Assembly: GCA_017387515.1 (NCBI GenBank)
Contig: JAFOFC010000011.1
Location: 55,941 to 119,940, forward strand
Length of the DNA stretch: 64,000 bases
From: Paludibacteraceae bacterium
Lineage (GTDB): Bacteria; Bacteroidota; Bacteroidia; Bacteroidales; Paludibacteraceae
Direction of reading: 5' to 3'
Positions 8,080 to 16,223 of the stretch are shown piece after piece; the stretch's first letter is position 1, and every line of letters begins with the position of its first letter. Under the pieces are notes generated by a model that did not search any database, had not been told where the DNA came from, and saw only the letters and a list, made by a program, of their open reading frames with translations. The position numbers and the translations under genes are program-made.

Positions 8080-8841
8080 TTACTCGTATAAATTGCCTTT
8101 TTTCTTCCAAAGTAACAATAAAATGCCTGCAAAAATCATGCCGCCTAAGTGAGCAAAGTGGGCAATGCCATCGCTAGAGGGAATAACCCCCATAAACAAT
8201 TCGGCAGCAGCGTATATGGCTACAAAATAGGGTGCACGAATGGGTACTGGGAAAAAAATCATTACCATACGGGCTTGTGGGAATAGTACGGCAAAACCCA
8301 ATAAGATGCCAAATAAAGCTCCCGAAGCACCCACCGTAACGTGCATGTTAAGGAATTGTTCTTTTAGGGCCCATAATTTGCTCATGGGTATGTGCATGTT
8401 TTCGGTTAACCCGTTTAGGTAGGGCATTAATACACTAGCATCTTTGGTGTTGGCATATTGGTTAAAGGCATCTAAAACGGGGTGTAAACTATACATCCAT
8501 ACCAATTCTTGGATAATAGCCGCCCCTATACCACTTACAAAATAAAAAGTTAAGAAATTTTTAGGCCCCCAATAAAGTTCTATGTTTTTACCAAACATCC
8601 ATATGCCAAACATGTTAAAAAACAAGTGGCTTATAGAACTGGTATCGTGCAAGAACATGTAAGTAACCAGTTGTATTAGGTTAAACTGTTCCGATTCCCA
8701 ATAGTGTAACCCCAATAAATCTACCAAATCAACGCCAAAACGTGGCAATGTAATGCTGGCAATCCATGCTAAAACATTGATGATTATCAGATTCTTGACA
8801 ACGGGCGGAAAATTAGGATTTATAGGCTTGTAAGTATTCAT
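8080..8841 (-). CDS. Rhomboid-family intramembrane serine protease (first of a pair)
   Basis: A 253-residue rhomboid with about six to seven transmembrane segments. Seen: SHLFFNMFGIWMFG at about 71-84 (conserved His72 and Asn76), the GASGALFG nucleophile motif at 171-178 with Ser173, and the catalytic His231 in FAHLGGMIFAG. All core catalytic residues are present. Rhomboids cleave transmembrane helices of substrate proteins in the inner membrane, and the substrate is unknown. An insertion of about 40 residues between the His region and the GASG helix (DAFNQYANTKDASVLMPYLNG) is longer than in minimal rhomboids. A TATATTTG -7 box lies about 20 bases upstream. It heads the operon rhomboid-rhomboid-EEP-purE. 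Confidence 0.92.
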   Translation of the reverse strand: MNTYKPINPNFPPVVKNLIIINVLAWIASITLPRFGVDLVDLLGLHYWESEQFNLIQLVTYMFLHDTSSISHLFFNMFGIWMFGKNIELYWGPKNFLTFYFVSGIGAAIIQELVWMYSLHPVLDAFNQYANTKDASVLMPYLNGLTENMHIPMSKLWALKEQFLNMHVTVGASGALFGILLGFAVLFPQARMVMIFFPVPIRAPYFVAIYAAAELFMGVIPSSDGIAHFAHLGGMIFAGILLLLWKKKGNLYE

Positions 8842-8860
8842 ACGTTGGTTATTTGAACTG

Positions 8861-8868
8861 CAAATATA
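8861..8868 (-). promoter_or_regulatory. -7 box for the rhomboid-purE operon
   Basis: TATATTTG on the minus strand, 20-27 bases before the ATG at 8841. Confidence 0.55.
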
Positions 8869-8974
8869 GCGGAAAATTATTTCAAAATCGTAACAATAAC
8901 AAGTTTTAAAACATAGAATGGGTGAGTTATGATTTTTTTCTTATGTATGCTGTTAGAACTCTCTTTTAATTTAT

Positions 8975-8982
8975 TATCTTTG
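8975..8982 (+). promoter_or_regulatory. -7 box for the NADH dehydrogenase gene
   Basis: TATCTTTG at 8975-8982 fits the TAnnTTTG consensus, 25 bases before the ATG at 9007. Confidence 0.55.
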
Positions 8983-9006
8983 TTATCTCTTTAATGCGCT
9001 TAATAT

Positions 9007-10332
9007 ATGAGTTGTAACGTACCTAAAACCGATAAAAAAAGGGTAGTGATAGTAGGCGGTGGTTTTGGCGGTCTTAAGTTAGCCCAAAAACTAAAAAGGT
9101 CTAATTATCAAGTTGTCTTGATCGATAAAAATAACTATCATCAGTTTCCACCCCTTATTTATCAAGTGGCATCGTCGGGTATAGAACCCAGCAGCATTGC
9201 TTTTCCGTTTAGACGATTATTTCAGCGTCGTAAAGATTTTTACTTCCGATTGGCCGAAGTAAAAAGCATCCATACTACCGAAAAAATTATCCAAACTTCT
9301 ATTGGCAAGTTATCGTACGATTACTTGGTTTTGGCAGCCGGAACTACTACTAATTTTTTTGGCAATACCCAGGTAGAAGAAAATGCTATCCCCATGAAAA
9401 CCTTATCGGAGTCGATGGGGTTGCGCAATGCCTTGTTAGATAATTTTGAGCGCGCATTAACCTGCACTAGCCCACAAGAAAAGCAAGAATTACTAAACAT
9501 TGTTATTGTAGGTGGCGGAGCAACCGGAGTAGAAATTGCAGGTGCGTTGTCGGAGATGAAAAACTTTGTTTTGCCCAAAGATTATCCCGATTTGCCCAAT
9601 AGCATGATGAATATTTACCTGATTGAGTCGCAATCTAGGTTATTGGCCGCCATGAGCGAAAAATCGTCGGCCAATGTATTAAAGTATTTGCGTTCGATGG
9701 GGGTAAATGTGTTGCTTAACCAACGTGTAACCGATTACAAAGACCATACGGTTTACATCAACGATGGCAGTACCATTGCTACCCGTACGTTTATTTGGGT
9801 AACGGGTGTAACCGCCCAAAAGGTAAACAACATACCTGCCGACAACTTGGGACGTGGTAACCGTATTTTGGTAAATGCCTATAATCAAGTAGATGGCATG
9901 GATGGGGTGTTCAGCATTGGCGACCAATGTATTATGCCCGATGCCGATCCTAATTGGAAAGGTGGGCACCCACAGTTGGCCCAAGTAGCTATTCAACAAG
10001 GTAATTTATTGGCAGCCAACCTAAAACGATTAGACAAGGGAAAAGCCATGAAACCTTTTAGGTATAAAAACCTAGGCACAATGGCTACGGTAGGCCGTAA
10101 CAAAGCAGTTGCCGAATTTGCAGGCATGAAAATGGGCGGATTCATGGCATGGTTTATGTGGCTGGTGGTGCATTTACGTTCTATTTTAGGGGTTCGCAAC
10201 AAATTTATTGTGTTCTTTAACTGGATGATTAATTACTTTAGTTACGGACAATCGTTGCGACTTATTATATACGCTAAAAAGGCCAAAGAAGTAATAGATC
10301 GCGAAGAGCGATTGGCCCAAATGCATCAGTAA
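9007..10332 (+). CDS. ndh: Type II NADH:quinone oxidoreductase (NAD(P)/FAD-dependent)
   Basis: A 441-residue flavoprotein, typical in length for NDH-2. Seen: an N-terminal FAD-binding Rossmann motif VVIVGGGFGGLKLAQKL at about 13-29, a second dinucleotide (NADH) motif IVIVGGGATGVEIAGALSE at about 162-180, and the FAD-contacting DGVFSIGDQC near 300, then HPQLAQVAIQQG. The C-terminal about 60 residues contain hydrophobic and amphipathic stretches (FMAWFMWLVVHLRSILG, KFIVFFNWMINYFSYG) suited to membrane attachment. It passes electrons from NADH to quinone without pumping protons. The HU gene follows after 31 bases. Confidence 0.9.
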   Translation: MSCNVPKTDKKRVVIVGGGFGGLKLAQKLKRSNYQVVLIDKNNYHQFPPLIYQVASSGIEPSSIAFPFRRLFQRRKDFYFRLAEVKSIHTTEKIIQTSIGKLSYDYLVLAAGTTTNFFGNTQVEENAIPMKTLSESMGLRNALLDNFERALTCTSPQEKQELLNIVIVGGGATGVEIAGALSEMKNFVLPKDYPDLPNSMMNIYLIESQSRLLAAMSEKSSANVLKYLRSMGVNVLLNQRVTDYKDHTVYINDGSTIATRTFIWVTGVTAQKVNNIPADNLGRGNRILVNAYNQVDGMDGVFSIGDQCIMPDADPNWKGGHPQLAQVAIQQGNLLAANLKRLDKGKAMKPFRYKNLGTMATVGRNKAVAEFAGMKMGGFMAWFMWLVVHLRSILGVRNKFIVFFNWMINYFSYGQSLRLIIYAKKAKEVIDREERLAQMHQ

Positions 10333-10363
10333 ATGGCAACAAATAACTTAAAATCAACATATC

Positions 10364-10639
10364 ATGAACAAATCAGAATTAATTGATGCGATGGCAATGA
10401 ATGCTGGCATCAGCAAAGTAAATGCTAAAAAAGCCTTAGATGGGTTTATAAAATCGGTTTCTAGAGCCTTAAAAAATGGCGATAAGGTATCGTTGGTAGG
10501 TTTTGGAGCGTTTCAGGTAGTAGAACGTGCCTCTCGCGAAGGCATTAACCCCTCTACCCAAGAAAAAATGACCATCGAAGCCAAAAAGGTGGTTAAATTT
10601 AAAGTTGGTGCCGAACTAAGCGATAAAATTAATCGTTAA
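10364..10639 (+). CDS. hup: HU-family DNA-binding protein
   Basis: A 91-residue nucleoid protein of the HU/IHF fold, the standard length. Seen: MNKSELIDAMAMNAGISKVNAKKALDGF at the N terminus (helical dimerisation part), KVSLVGFGAFQVVERASREGINPSTQEKMTIEAKKVVKFKVG as the beta arm with the family's GFG and the intercalating Pro in INP, and a short C-terminal helix. It binds and bends DNA. The final codons (AAT CGT TAA) merge into a run of tandem words with the same CGTTAAA sequence just downstream, so the array begins at the stop codon. Confidence 0.94.
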   Translation: MNKSELIDAMAMNAGISKVNAKKALDGFIKSVSRALKNGDKVSLVGFGAFQVVERASREGINPSTQEKMTIEAKKVVKFKVGAELSDKINR

Positions 10640-10720
10640 ATCGATGAACCGTTAAACCGTTAAATCGTTAAACCGTTAAATCCACGATTACACGATTCAA
10701 CGATTCATCATGAGCGAAGC
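10637..10720. repeat. Tandem word array between HU and argS
   Basis: Eight-base words CGTTAAAC/CGTTAAAT repeat about four times. They are followed by CGATTACACGATTCAACGATTC words and then a GAGCGAAGCGAA mini-hairpin (GCGAAGC at 10714-10720). The final motif recurs at 63684-63695. No ORF or terminator was recognised here. Confidence 0.75.
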
Positions 10721-10742
10721 GAATAAATAATAAATAATATAC

Positions 10743-12521
10743 ATGGAAAAACAACTTAAAGACGCGATTATAGCAGGAGTGGAACAATTGTACGGAAGTG
10801 CACCTGCCGAGTCGCAAATTACCTTGCAAAAAACCAAAAAAGAGTTTGCAGGCGATTGGACCTTGGTAACGTTCCCTTTGCTTAAACTTTCGCGTAAAAA
10901 TCCAGCCCAAACAGCTGGCGAAATAGGGGACTATTTAAAAGAAAATGTATCGATTGTAGCCGATTTTAATGTAATCAATGGTTTCTTAAACATTGTATTG
11001 CAACAAGGCTCGTGGTTAGATACGTTGCGTAAGGTAGATGCCGATGCGCAATTTGGTTTGGTTCCTGTAACCGAGCAGTCGCCTTTGGTGATGATAGAAT
11101 ACTCATCGCCCAATACCAATAAACCCCTTCACTTGGGTCACATTCGTAACAATTTGTTGGGTTATAGCTTGGCCGAAATTATGAAAGCCAATGGTTATAA
11201 AGTGATTAAAACCAACATTGTTAACGACCGTGGTATTCACATTTGCAAGTCGATGTTGGCTTGGCAAAAATTTGGTGCTGGTGCTACCCCTGCATCGGTA
11301 GGCAAAAAAGGCGACCACTTGGTAGGCGATTATTACGTAGCGTTTGATAAAGCCTATAAAGAAGAGATTAAAGCCCTTATGGCCGAAGGCATGAGCGAAG
11401 ACGATGCCAAAAAGAATGCTCCTTTGATGCTAGAAGCGCAAGAAATGTTGCGCAAATGGGAAGCAGGCGATGCTGAGGTTCGTGCCCTATGGCAAACCAT
11501 GAACCAATGGGTGTACGATGGTTTTGACGAAACCTACAAACGCATGGGCGTTGATTTTGATAAAATCTATTACGAATCGGATACCTATTTGGTAGGTAAA
11601 GAAAAAGTAAACGAAGGCTTGGCCAAAGGTTTGTTCTTTACCAAAGAAGATGGTTCTGTTTGGGCCGATATGACCAATCAAGGTTTGAACCAAAAACTAC
11701 TGTTGCGTGCCGATGGTACATCGGTGTACATGACCCAAGATATTGGTACCGCTTCGCTTCGTTTCCAAGATTATCCCATTAACAAAATGATTTATGTGGT
11801 GGGTAACGAACAAAACTACCACTTCCAAGTGTTGTCTATTTTGTTAGACCGTTTGGGCTTTGAGTGGGGTAAGGATTTGGTTCACTTCTCGTACGGTATG
11901 GTAGAACTACCCGAAGGCAAGATGAAGAGCCGCGAAGGTACTGTGGTAGATGCCGACGACTTGATGGACGAAATGGTAGGAACTGCCACCGAAATCTCTA
12001 AGGAATTGGGCAAATTGGACGGTATGTCAGAAGAAGAAATCAATGCTATTTGCACCACTATTGGTTTGGGTAGCTTAAAATACTTTATCTTAAAGGTCGA
12101 TCCACGTAAAAACATGACCTTTAACCCCAAAGAATCCATCGACTTTAACGGCAATACAGGTTCGTTTATTCAATATGCACACGCTCGTATTCAGTCGGTA
12201 TTGCGCAAAGCTACCGAGTTAAACTTGTCGGAAAACTTTGACGAGGTACAACTAAACGATAAAGAAATTGCCTTGATTAGTGCCTTGGCTTCGTTCCCAG
12301 AGGTGGTAAAACAAGCAGGTAAAGAATACAGCCCATCGCTTATTGCAAACTATACCTACGATTTGGTAAAAGAATACAACCAATTCTACCACGATTACTC
12401 TATCTTAAAAGAAGAAGATGCCGCCGTGCGTGCTATGCGCATTGTGCTATCGCGTAACGTGGCTAAAGTAATTAAACAAGCTATGGCTTTGTTGGGAATT
12501 GGTGTTCCGGATAAAATGTAA
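10743..12521 (+). CDS. argS: Arginyl-tRNA synthetase
   Basis: A class I aminoacyl-tRNA synthetase of 592 residues that charges tRNA-Arg, itself the acceptor being required for activation. Seen: an N-terminal Add-1 domain (1-about 110), SSPNTNKPLHLGHIRNN at 121-137 containing the HIGH-type motif (HLGH 130-133), a KMSKS-equivalent loop GKMKSREG near 392-399, and a C-terminal DALR anticodon-binding domain (FIQYAHARIQSVLRKA onward). The last 41 bases overlap the convergent HD-protein gene. A tRNA-Arg(CCG) gene lies elsewhere in the window at 52105-52176. Confidence 0.97.
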   Translation: MEKQLKDAIIAGVEQLYGSAPAESQITLQKTKKEFAGDWTLVTFPLLKLSRKNPAQTAGEIGDYLKENVSIVADFNVINGFLNIVLQQGSWLDTLRKVDADAQFGLVPVTEQSPLVMIEYSSPNTNKPLHLGHIRNNLLGYSLAEIMKANGYKVIKTNIVNDRGIHICKSMLAWQKFGAGATPASVGKKGDHLVGDYYVAFDKAYKEEIKALMAEGMSEDDAKKNAPLMLEAQEMLRKWEAGDAEVRALWQTMNQWVYDGFDETYKRMGVDFDKIYYESDTYLVGKEKVNEGLAKGLFFTKEDGSVWADMTNQGLNQKLLLRADGTSVYMTQDIGTASLRFQDYPINKMIYVVGNEQNYHFQVLSILLDRLGFEWGKDLVHFSYGMVELPEGKMKSREGTVVDADDLMDEMVGTATEISKELGKLDGMSEEEINAICTTIGLGSLKYFILKVDPRKNMTFNPKESIDFNGNTGSFIQYAHARIQSVLRKATELNLSENFDEVQLNDKEIALISALASFPEVVKQAGKEYSPSLIANYTYDLVKEYNQFYHDYSILKEEDAAVRAMRIVLSRNVAKVIKQAMALLGIGVPDKM

Positions 12522-13050
12522 GTGTCCACGCTTTAAAGCGTTCTAACGAGGCGTCCTCCCATTTGGCGAGCGACGCCTCTACTTTTTCTAGGCTCTTTTC
12601 TTGATTTAATTTGGTTTTAGAAAAGAATTTATCGGCGTAGCAAATCAGTTGCTCGTAGATGGTTTCGGGAGCATAGGTACGCCCTGTAGGCAAGGGTAGC
12701 CCTTTTTGGGCAATGTATTGTGGCGTAAGACCAGTGCCCGTATGGCGTTCGGCAATGCGTGCGTGGGCTTCTAGTCCTAATCCGCGCAAGATATCGGCCC
12801 CTAAATAGCCGTGGCAAATGTAGGGATGGGTGCCGTAGCAATGAATGCCCGCCGCATCGCATTGGGTTACACCAATATCGTGCAGCATAGCAGCCTCGTA
12901 AATAAAATCTTCGTCTAATGCCCATTCGGGGTGTAAACGCGCTATTTCAATGGCTTTTTGGGCCACGCTGTTGCCATGGCTCCAAAGAATGTCAAACAAG
13001 GGTTGATTACCTTGGCAATGTTGTTGTACTATTTCTCTTACGTGGATCAT
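12481..13050 (-). CDS. HD-domain (HDIG) hydrolase of unknown substrate
   Basis: A 189-residue protein with the HD phosphohydrolase fold. Seen: an early histidine in the helix LFDILWSHGNSVAQKA (about 17-32), the HD pair in EAAMLHDIGVTQ at about 52-63, and later His positions in CYGTHPYICHGYLGADIL and ARIAERHTGTGLTP that would complete the metal site. The family acts on phosphate esters or nucleotides. Nothing narrows the substrate. Its start overlaps the S41 protease stop by four bases, so it is co-transcribed with the protease and dCMP deaminase. Its C-terminal coding end overlaps argS tail to tail by 41 bases. Confidence 0.85.
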   Translation of the reverse strand: MIHVREIVQQHCQGNQPLFDILWSHGNSVAQKAIEIARLHPEWALDEDFIYEAAMLHDIGVTQCDAAGIHCYGTHPYICHGYLGADILRGLGLEAHARIAERHTGTGLTPQYIAQKGLPLPTGRTYAPETIYEQLICYADKFFSKTKLNQEKSLEKVEASLAKWEDASLERFKAWTLTFYPEHQFPTKP

Positions 13051-14714
13051 TGGAACAAGCTTTGTATAAATTTCCTATCCTTACTTTCGGGTGAATGCTC
13101 GTCACTAGTTAGTACTTCTACGGCTTTTTGTACGGTTTTGTCATCCAAGTTTAGGACAGGATAAAATCCTTTGTCGCCCAATATGTTTCGGCAAATGTAG
13201 GCTTGTATTTGATTTTTAATGAGTTTTCCCGATTGTTTTATCTCTTTGTCGTTGCGCTTAATGCCTTTTTTCTCTGCGTGTTGAATAAATTCCTCTATAT
13301 ACGAGGTGGTTTCTAGATAGGCGGTTAATTCTTGCCAGGTTTTGTACTGTTTAAGGGTAGCCCTGTTTTTGTCGGCATAGCTAAAACAGAAATTGTACAA
13401 GGTCATTGAATTAAATGCTTGGCGATAGTAGGGAGAGTATGCTGTGGTGTCTTGTCCTATAAAGTAATCGGGCATAACGCCACCGCCACCATATACTTTA
13501 CGTCCCAAACTGGTGTAGTAAACCACCGAATCGTTTTGTACAATGCTATCTTGAACAAAAAACTCGCCGTGCTCGTAGCGTTTTTCCAATTCGCTATCGT
13601 ATTGCTCGGTTTCGCCTTGCTTGTATGGTTTTTGAATGCATCTGCCCGATGGAATGTAGTAACGGGCTATGGTAAGGCGCAATTGTGAACCATCTTGCAA
13701 GTCCATTTGTTGCTGTACCAATCCTTTGCCAAACGAACGACGACCAATAATCCATCCCCTGTCATGGTCTTGTATGGCTCCTGCAAAAATCTCGCTGGCA
13801 GAGGCCGACCATTCGTTAATAAGTACGCAAATGTCGTTGTTTTTAAAGTAACCATTTCCGTCGGCTCTAACGTCTTCGCGTGGGTAACTTCTACCTTCGG
13901 TGTACACAATGAGTTGCTCTTTTTGCAAAAATTCGTTTATCATGTAAATGGCAGCATGCAAATAACCGCCCGAATTACCACGTAGGTCGATGATGAATTT
14001 TTGGCATCCTTGCTTTTCGCGCAATAGCATCAATTGGGTTAAAAATTCGTTGTAGGTATTGGCGCCAAATTGACTCACTTTGATGTAACCAATACCCGGT
14101 TGAATGGGGTAGGCTATATCTATGCTGTTTACAGGAATATCGTCGCGTGTAATGTTGTAATCCCAAATTTGCTTGCTTCCGTTACGTTTAATGCCCACTT
14201 TTACGGTGCTACCTTTAGGGCCGCGTAGTTTTTTTACCACACGGTTGTTGGTCATTTCTTTTCCCGTAAAATTGGTGTCGTTTACCATTACAATGCGGTC
14301 GCCAGGTAAAATGCCCAATTTTTCAGAAGGCCCGCCTGCAATAACATCCACAATCATAATGGTGTCGTTTTGAATGTTAAATTGTACCCCAATGCCACTA
14401 AAACTACCCTCTAGGTCTTCGTTCATACTTTGTACTTCGTCTTTGGGGATATACACCGAGTGAGGATCTAAGTCGGTTAAGATGGCAGGTAAAATGTCTT
14501 CTATTAGTTTTGGCTTGTTAATGGTGTCTACGTATGCACGGTCTATTAGCTGCAAAACTTCACTTAGTTTGCTGTACGATGTAGTAGAGTGGGGGCTGCG
14601 CAAAATCACCGAGGTTTGATTTTTGTACGCATTGTTGGTTAACCAAAAGCCCAATAGTAAGCCAATAGAAACCGCAATGGATAGCCAAATAGGAGTAAGG
14701 TTGTTACTTTTCAT
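13047..14714 (-). CDS. S41-family C-terminal processing peptidase (CtpA/Prc type)
   Basis: A 555-residue periplasmic serine protease anchored by an N-terminal segment (IWLSIAVSIGLLLGFWL, about 9-25). Seen: a PDZ domain at about 90-175 (GSFSGIGVQFN, GGPSEKLGILPGDRIVMVND), a peptidase S41 core with DLRGNSGGYLHAAIYMINEFL near 244-264, the catalytic serine in INEWSASASEIFAGAIQ near 298-314, and the lysine in SFGKGLVQQ about 25 residues later. The C-terminal region after about 370 is helical and charged. The family trims C termini of exported or periplasmic proteins with a Ser/Lys dyad. It overlaps the upstream deaminase by 11 bases. Confidence 0.94.
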   Translation of the reverse strand: MKSNNLTPIWLSIAVSIGLLLGFWLTNNAYKNQTSVILRSPHSTTSYSKLSEVLQLIDRAYVDTINKPKLIEDILPAILTDLDPHSVYIPKDEVQSMNEDLEGSFSGIGVQFNIQNDTIMIVDVIAGGPSEKLGILPGDRIVMVNDTNFTGKEMTNNRVVKKLRGPKGSTVKVGIKRNGSKQIWDYNITRDDIPVNSIDIAYPIQPGIGYIKVSQFGANTYNEFLTQLMLLREKQGCQKFIIDLRGNSGGYLHAAIYMINEFLQKEQLIVYTEGRSYPREDVRADGNGYFKNNDICVLINEWSASASEIFAGAIQDHDRGWIIGRRSFGKGLVQQQMDLQDGSQLRLTIARYYIPSGRCIQKPYKQGETEQYDSELEKRYEHGEFFVQDSIVQNDSVVYYTSLGRKVYGGGGVMPDYFIGQDTTAYSPYYRQAFNSMTLYNFCFSYADKNRATLKQYKTWQELTAYLETTSYIEEFIQHAEKKGIKRNDKEIKQSGKLIKNQIQAYICRNILGDKGFYPVLNLDDKTVQKAVEVLTSDEHSPESKDRKFIQSLFQ

Positions 14715-15135
14715 CTTGATTCATTTCAATTCTACAAACTTCTATACCTGCGCGTCTAAGCAAGTCTAAACCGTCTGTAACATGGTATTCGTCACAGTAA
14801 ACCACGCGTACAATGCCTGCTTGAATAATCAATTTAGCGCATTCAATGCAGGGCGAGGTAGTAACGTACATGGTTGCACCCTCGCTGCTGTTATGCGAAC
14901 GGGCAATTTTGGTAATGGCGTTTGCCTCGGCATGTAGCACGTAGGGTTTGGTTTTGAAGTTGTCGTCTTCGCAAATATTTTCAAAACCACAGGGTGTGCC
15001 GTTGTACCCGTCCGAAATAATCATACGATTTTTTACCAAAATAGCACCTACTTTTCTGCGTTCGCAGTACGAATTTTCGGCCCACACATATGCCATGCGC
15101 ATATAGCGTTTATCTAATGCTTCTTGTTTTGTCAT
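14704..15135 (-). CDS. dCMP deaminase (ComEB/deoxycytidylate deaminase family)
   Basis: A 143-residue zinc deaminase converting dCMP to dUMP for dTMP synthesis. I place the start at the ATG at 15135, not at the in-frame upstream codon at 15186, because the divergent promoter palindrome (15142-15165) lies in between. Seen: HAE at 68-70 (zinc His and proton-shuttle Glu) and PCIEC at 95-99 (zinc Cys96 and Cys99), plus YNGTPCGFENICED at about 44-57, characteristic of dCMP rather than cytidine deaminases. It heads the operon with the S41 protease and HD protein. Confidence 0.93.
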   Translation of the reverse strand: MTKQEALDKRYMRMAYVWAENSYCERRKVGAILVKNRMIISDGYNGTPCGFENICEDDNFKTKPYVLHAEANAITKIARSHNSSEGATMYVTTSPCIECAKLIIQAGIVRVVYCDEYHVTDGLDLLRRAGIEVCRIEMNQDEK

Positions 15136-15141
15136 AAAATT

Positions 15142-15165
15142 AGTATCTTTGTGCGCAAAGATACT
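15142..15165. promoter_or_regulatory. Palindromic divergent promoter between dCMP deaminase and apbE
   Basis: A perfect inverted repeat, AGTATCTTTG-TGCG-CAAAGATACT, places a TATCTTTG -7 box on each strand: 15144-15151 on the plus strand towards apbE and 15156-15163 on the minus strand towards the deaminase. The two -7 boxes face away from each other, four bases apart. The two RNA polymerases could not occupy them at once. Confidence 0.7.
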
Positions 15166-15176
15166 ATTTTTTAGTT

Positions 15177-15235
15177 GAAGGTCCAAAGTCGAAGGTCGCT
15201 GATTCGCCTAACCGCATCACCGCATCACCAATAAT
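15177..15235. repeat. Tandem words in the apbE leader
   Basis: Words GAAGGTCCAAAGTCGAAGGTCGC are followed by CGCCTAACCGCATCACCGCATCACC, directly before the apbE ATG and downstream of its predicted promoter. They would therefore be transcribed as leader RNA. Confidence 0.6.
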
Positions 15236-16222
15236 ATGAAACACTTATTACTGCTTTTAACCGTTCTATGTTGTATAGCATGTACTCCCCAATCTACCTA
15301 TCGTACCGATAGTGGTAGGGTATTTGGTACATACTACAAGGTTATTTACCTAGCACCAAATAACTTGCATGCAGGAATTAAGGAGGCTATGCAAAAGGTT
15401 AATGCATCGTTGTCTACGTTTGATAGTACCTCTATAATATCGCGTGTTAACCAAAACGATACCACCGTAGTGGCCGATTCGTTGTTTACCTTGGTCTTTA
15501 CTACTGCACAACAAGTTTCAAGGCAAACAAACGGAGCCTTTGATATAACGGTTGCACCGTTGGTAAATGCCTGGGGATTTGGTTTTGATCCTACGCGTAC
15601 GCGTTCGCAAGGCATGTTGGATAGTTTAAAAGCTTGTGTAGGTTATCAAAAAATTCAACTTGAAAATGCTAAAATTACCAAGCAACAACCATGTGTGCAG
15701 CTAGATGCTAGTGCTATTGCCAAAGGATTAGGGTGCGATGTGGTTGCTAGCTATTTAGAAAGCCAAGGAGTACAACATTATTTAATTGATATAGGGGGCG
15801 AGATGCGCCTAAAAGGGGTGAATAACCAATATAAGCATTGGCGCATTGGGGTTCAACAACCCACCGAAGATAGCATATTGGTATCGAACCAGGTTGCTGC
15901 CATTTTGTCGGTATCGAATGTAGGGGTGGCAACATCGGGCAATTATCGTCAATTTTACTACCAAGACGGTAAAAAAATTAGCCATACCATCGATCCACGT
16001 ACAGCAACCCCTTGTAATCATAATTTATTAAGTACTACAGTTATAGCACCCACAACGATGTTGGCCGATGCCTATGCAACTGCATTTATGGTTCTAGGCG
16101 ATAAGGATAGTATAGAAACTATAGCCAATGCTAACGGATTGGCGGTGTATTTGTTGTATGCACAATCGGATAGCATACAATCGGTATACAATACTAGTTT
16201 TGAACCGTACTTGCTTAAATAG
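15236..16222 (+). CDS. apbE: FAD:protein FMN transferase ApbE, lipoprotein
   Basis: ApbE covalently attaches FMN to threonines of target flavoproteins such as NqrB/NqrC and RnfG. At 328 residues it fits the family. Seen: a lipoprotein signal MKHLLLLLTVLCCIACTP with lipobox IAC (Cys16), LSTFDSTSIISRVNQ at about 58-72, AFDITVAPLVNAWGFG at about 101-116, AIAKGLGCDVVASYLESQG at about 160-178, DIGGEMRLKG at about 184-193, and the C-terminal metal-binding segment PTTMLADAYATAFMVLG. It is probably attached to the outer face of the inner membrane. It is transcribed from the divergent palindromic promoter, with a word repeat in its leader. Confidence 0.95.
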   Translation: MKHLLLLLTVLCCIACTPQSTYRTDSGRVFGTYYKVIYLAPNNLHAGIKEAMQKVNASLSTFDSTSIISRVNQNDTTVVADSLFTLVFTTAQQVSRQTNGAFDITVAPLVNAWGFGFDPTRTRSQGMLDSLKACVGYQKIQLENAKITKQQPCVQLDASAIAKGLGCDVVASYLESQGVQHYLIDIGGEMRLKGVNNQYKHWRIGVQQPTEDSILVSNQVAAILSVSNVGVATSGNYRQFYYQDGKKISHTIDPRTATPCNHNLLSTTVIAPTTMLADAYATAFMVLGDKDSIETIANANGLAVYLLYAQSDSIQSVYNTSFEPYLLK

Positions 16223-16223
16223 G

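Noticed and set aside
10637-10720. Possible CRISPR array
   Set aside because: The repeats are 7-9 bases, degenerate and head-to-tail without unique spacers, and no cas genes are nearby.
12629-12925. 98-codon minus-strand ORF
   Set aside because: It overlaps the HD-domain gene in another frame, with Arg/Cys/His-rich nonsense composition.
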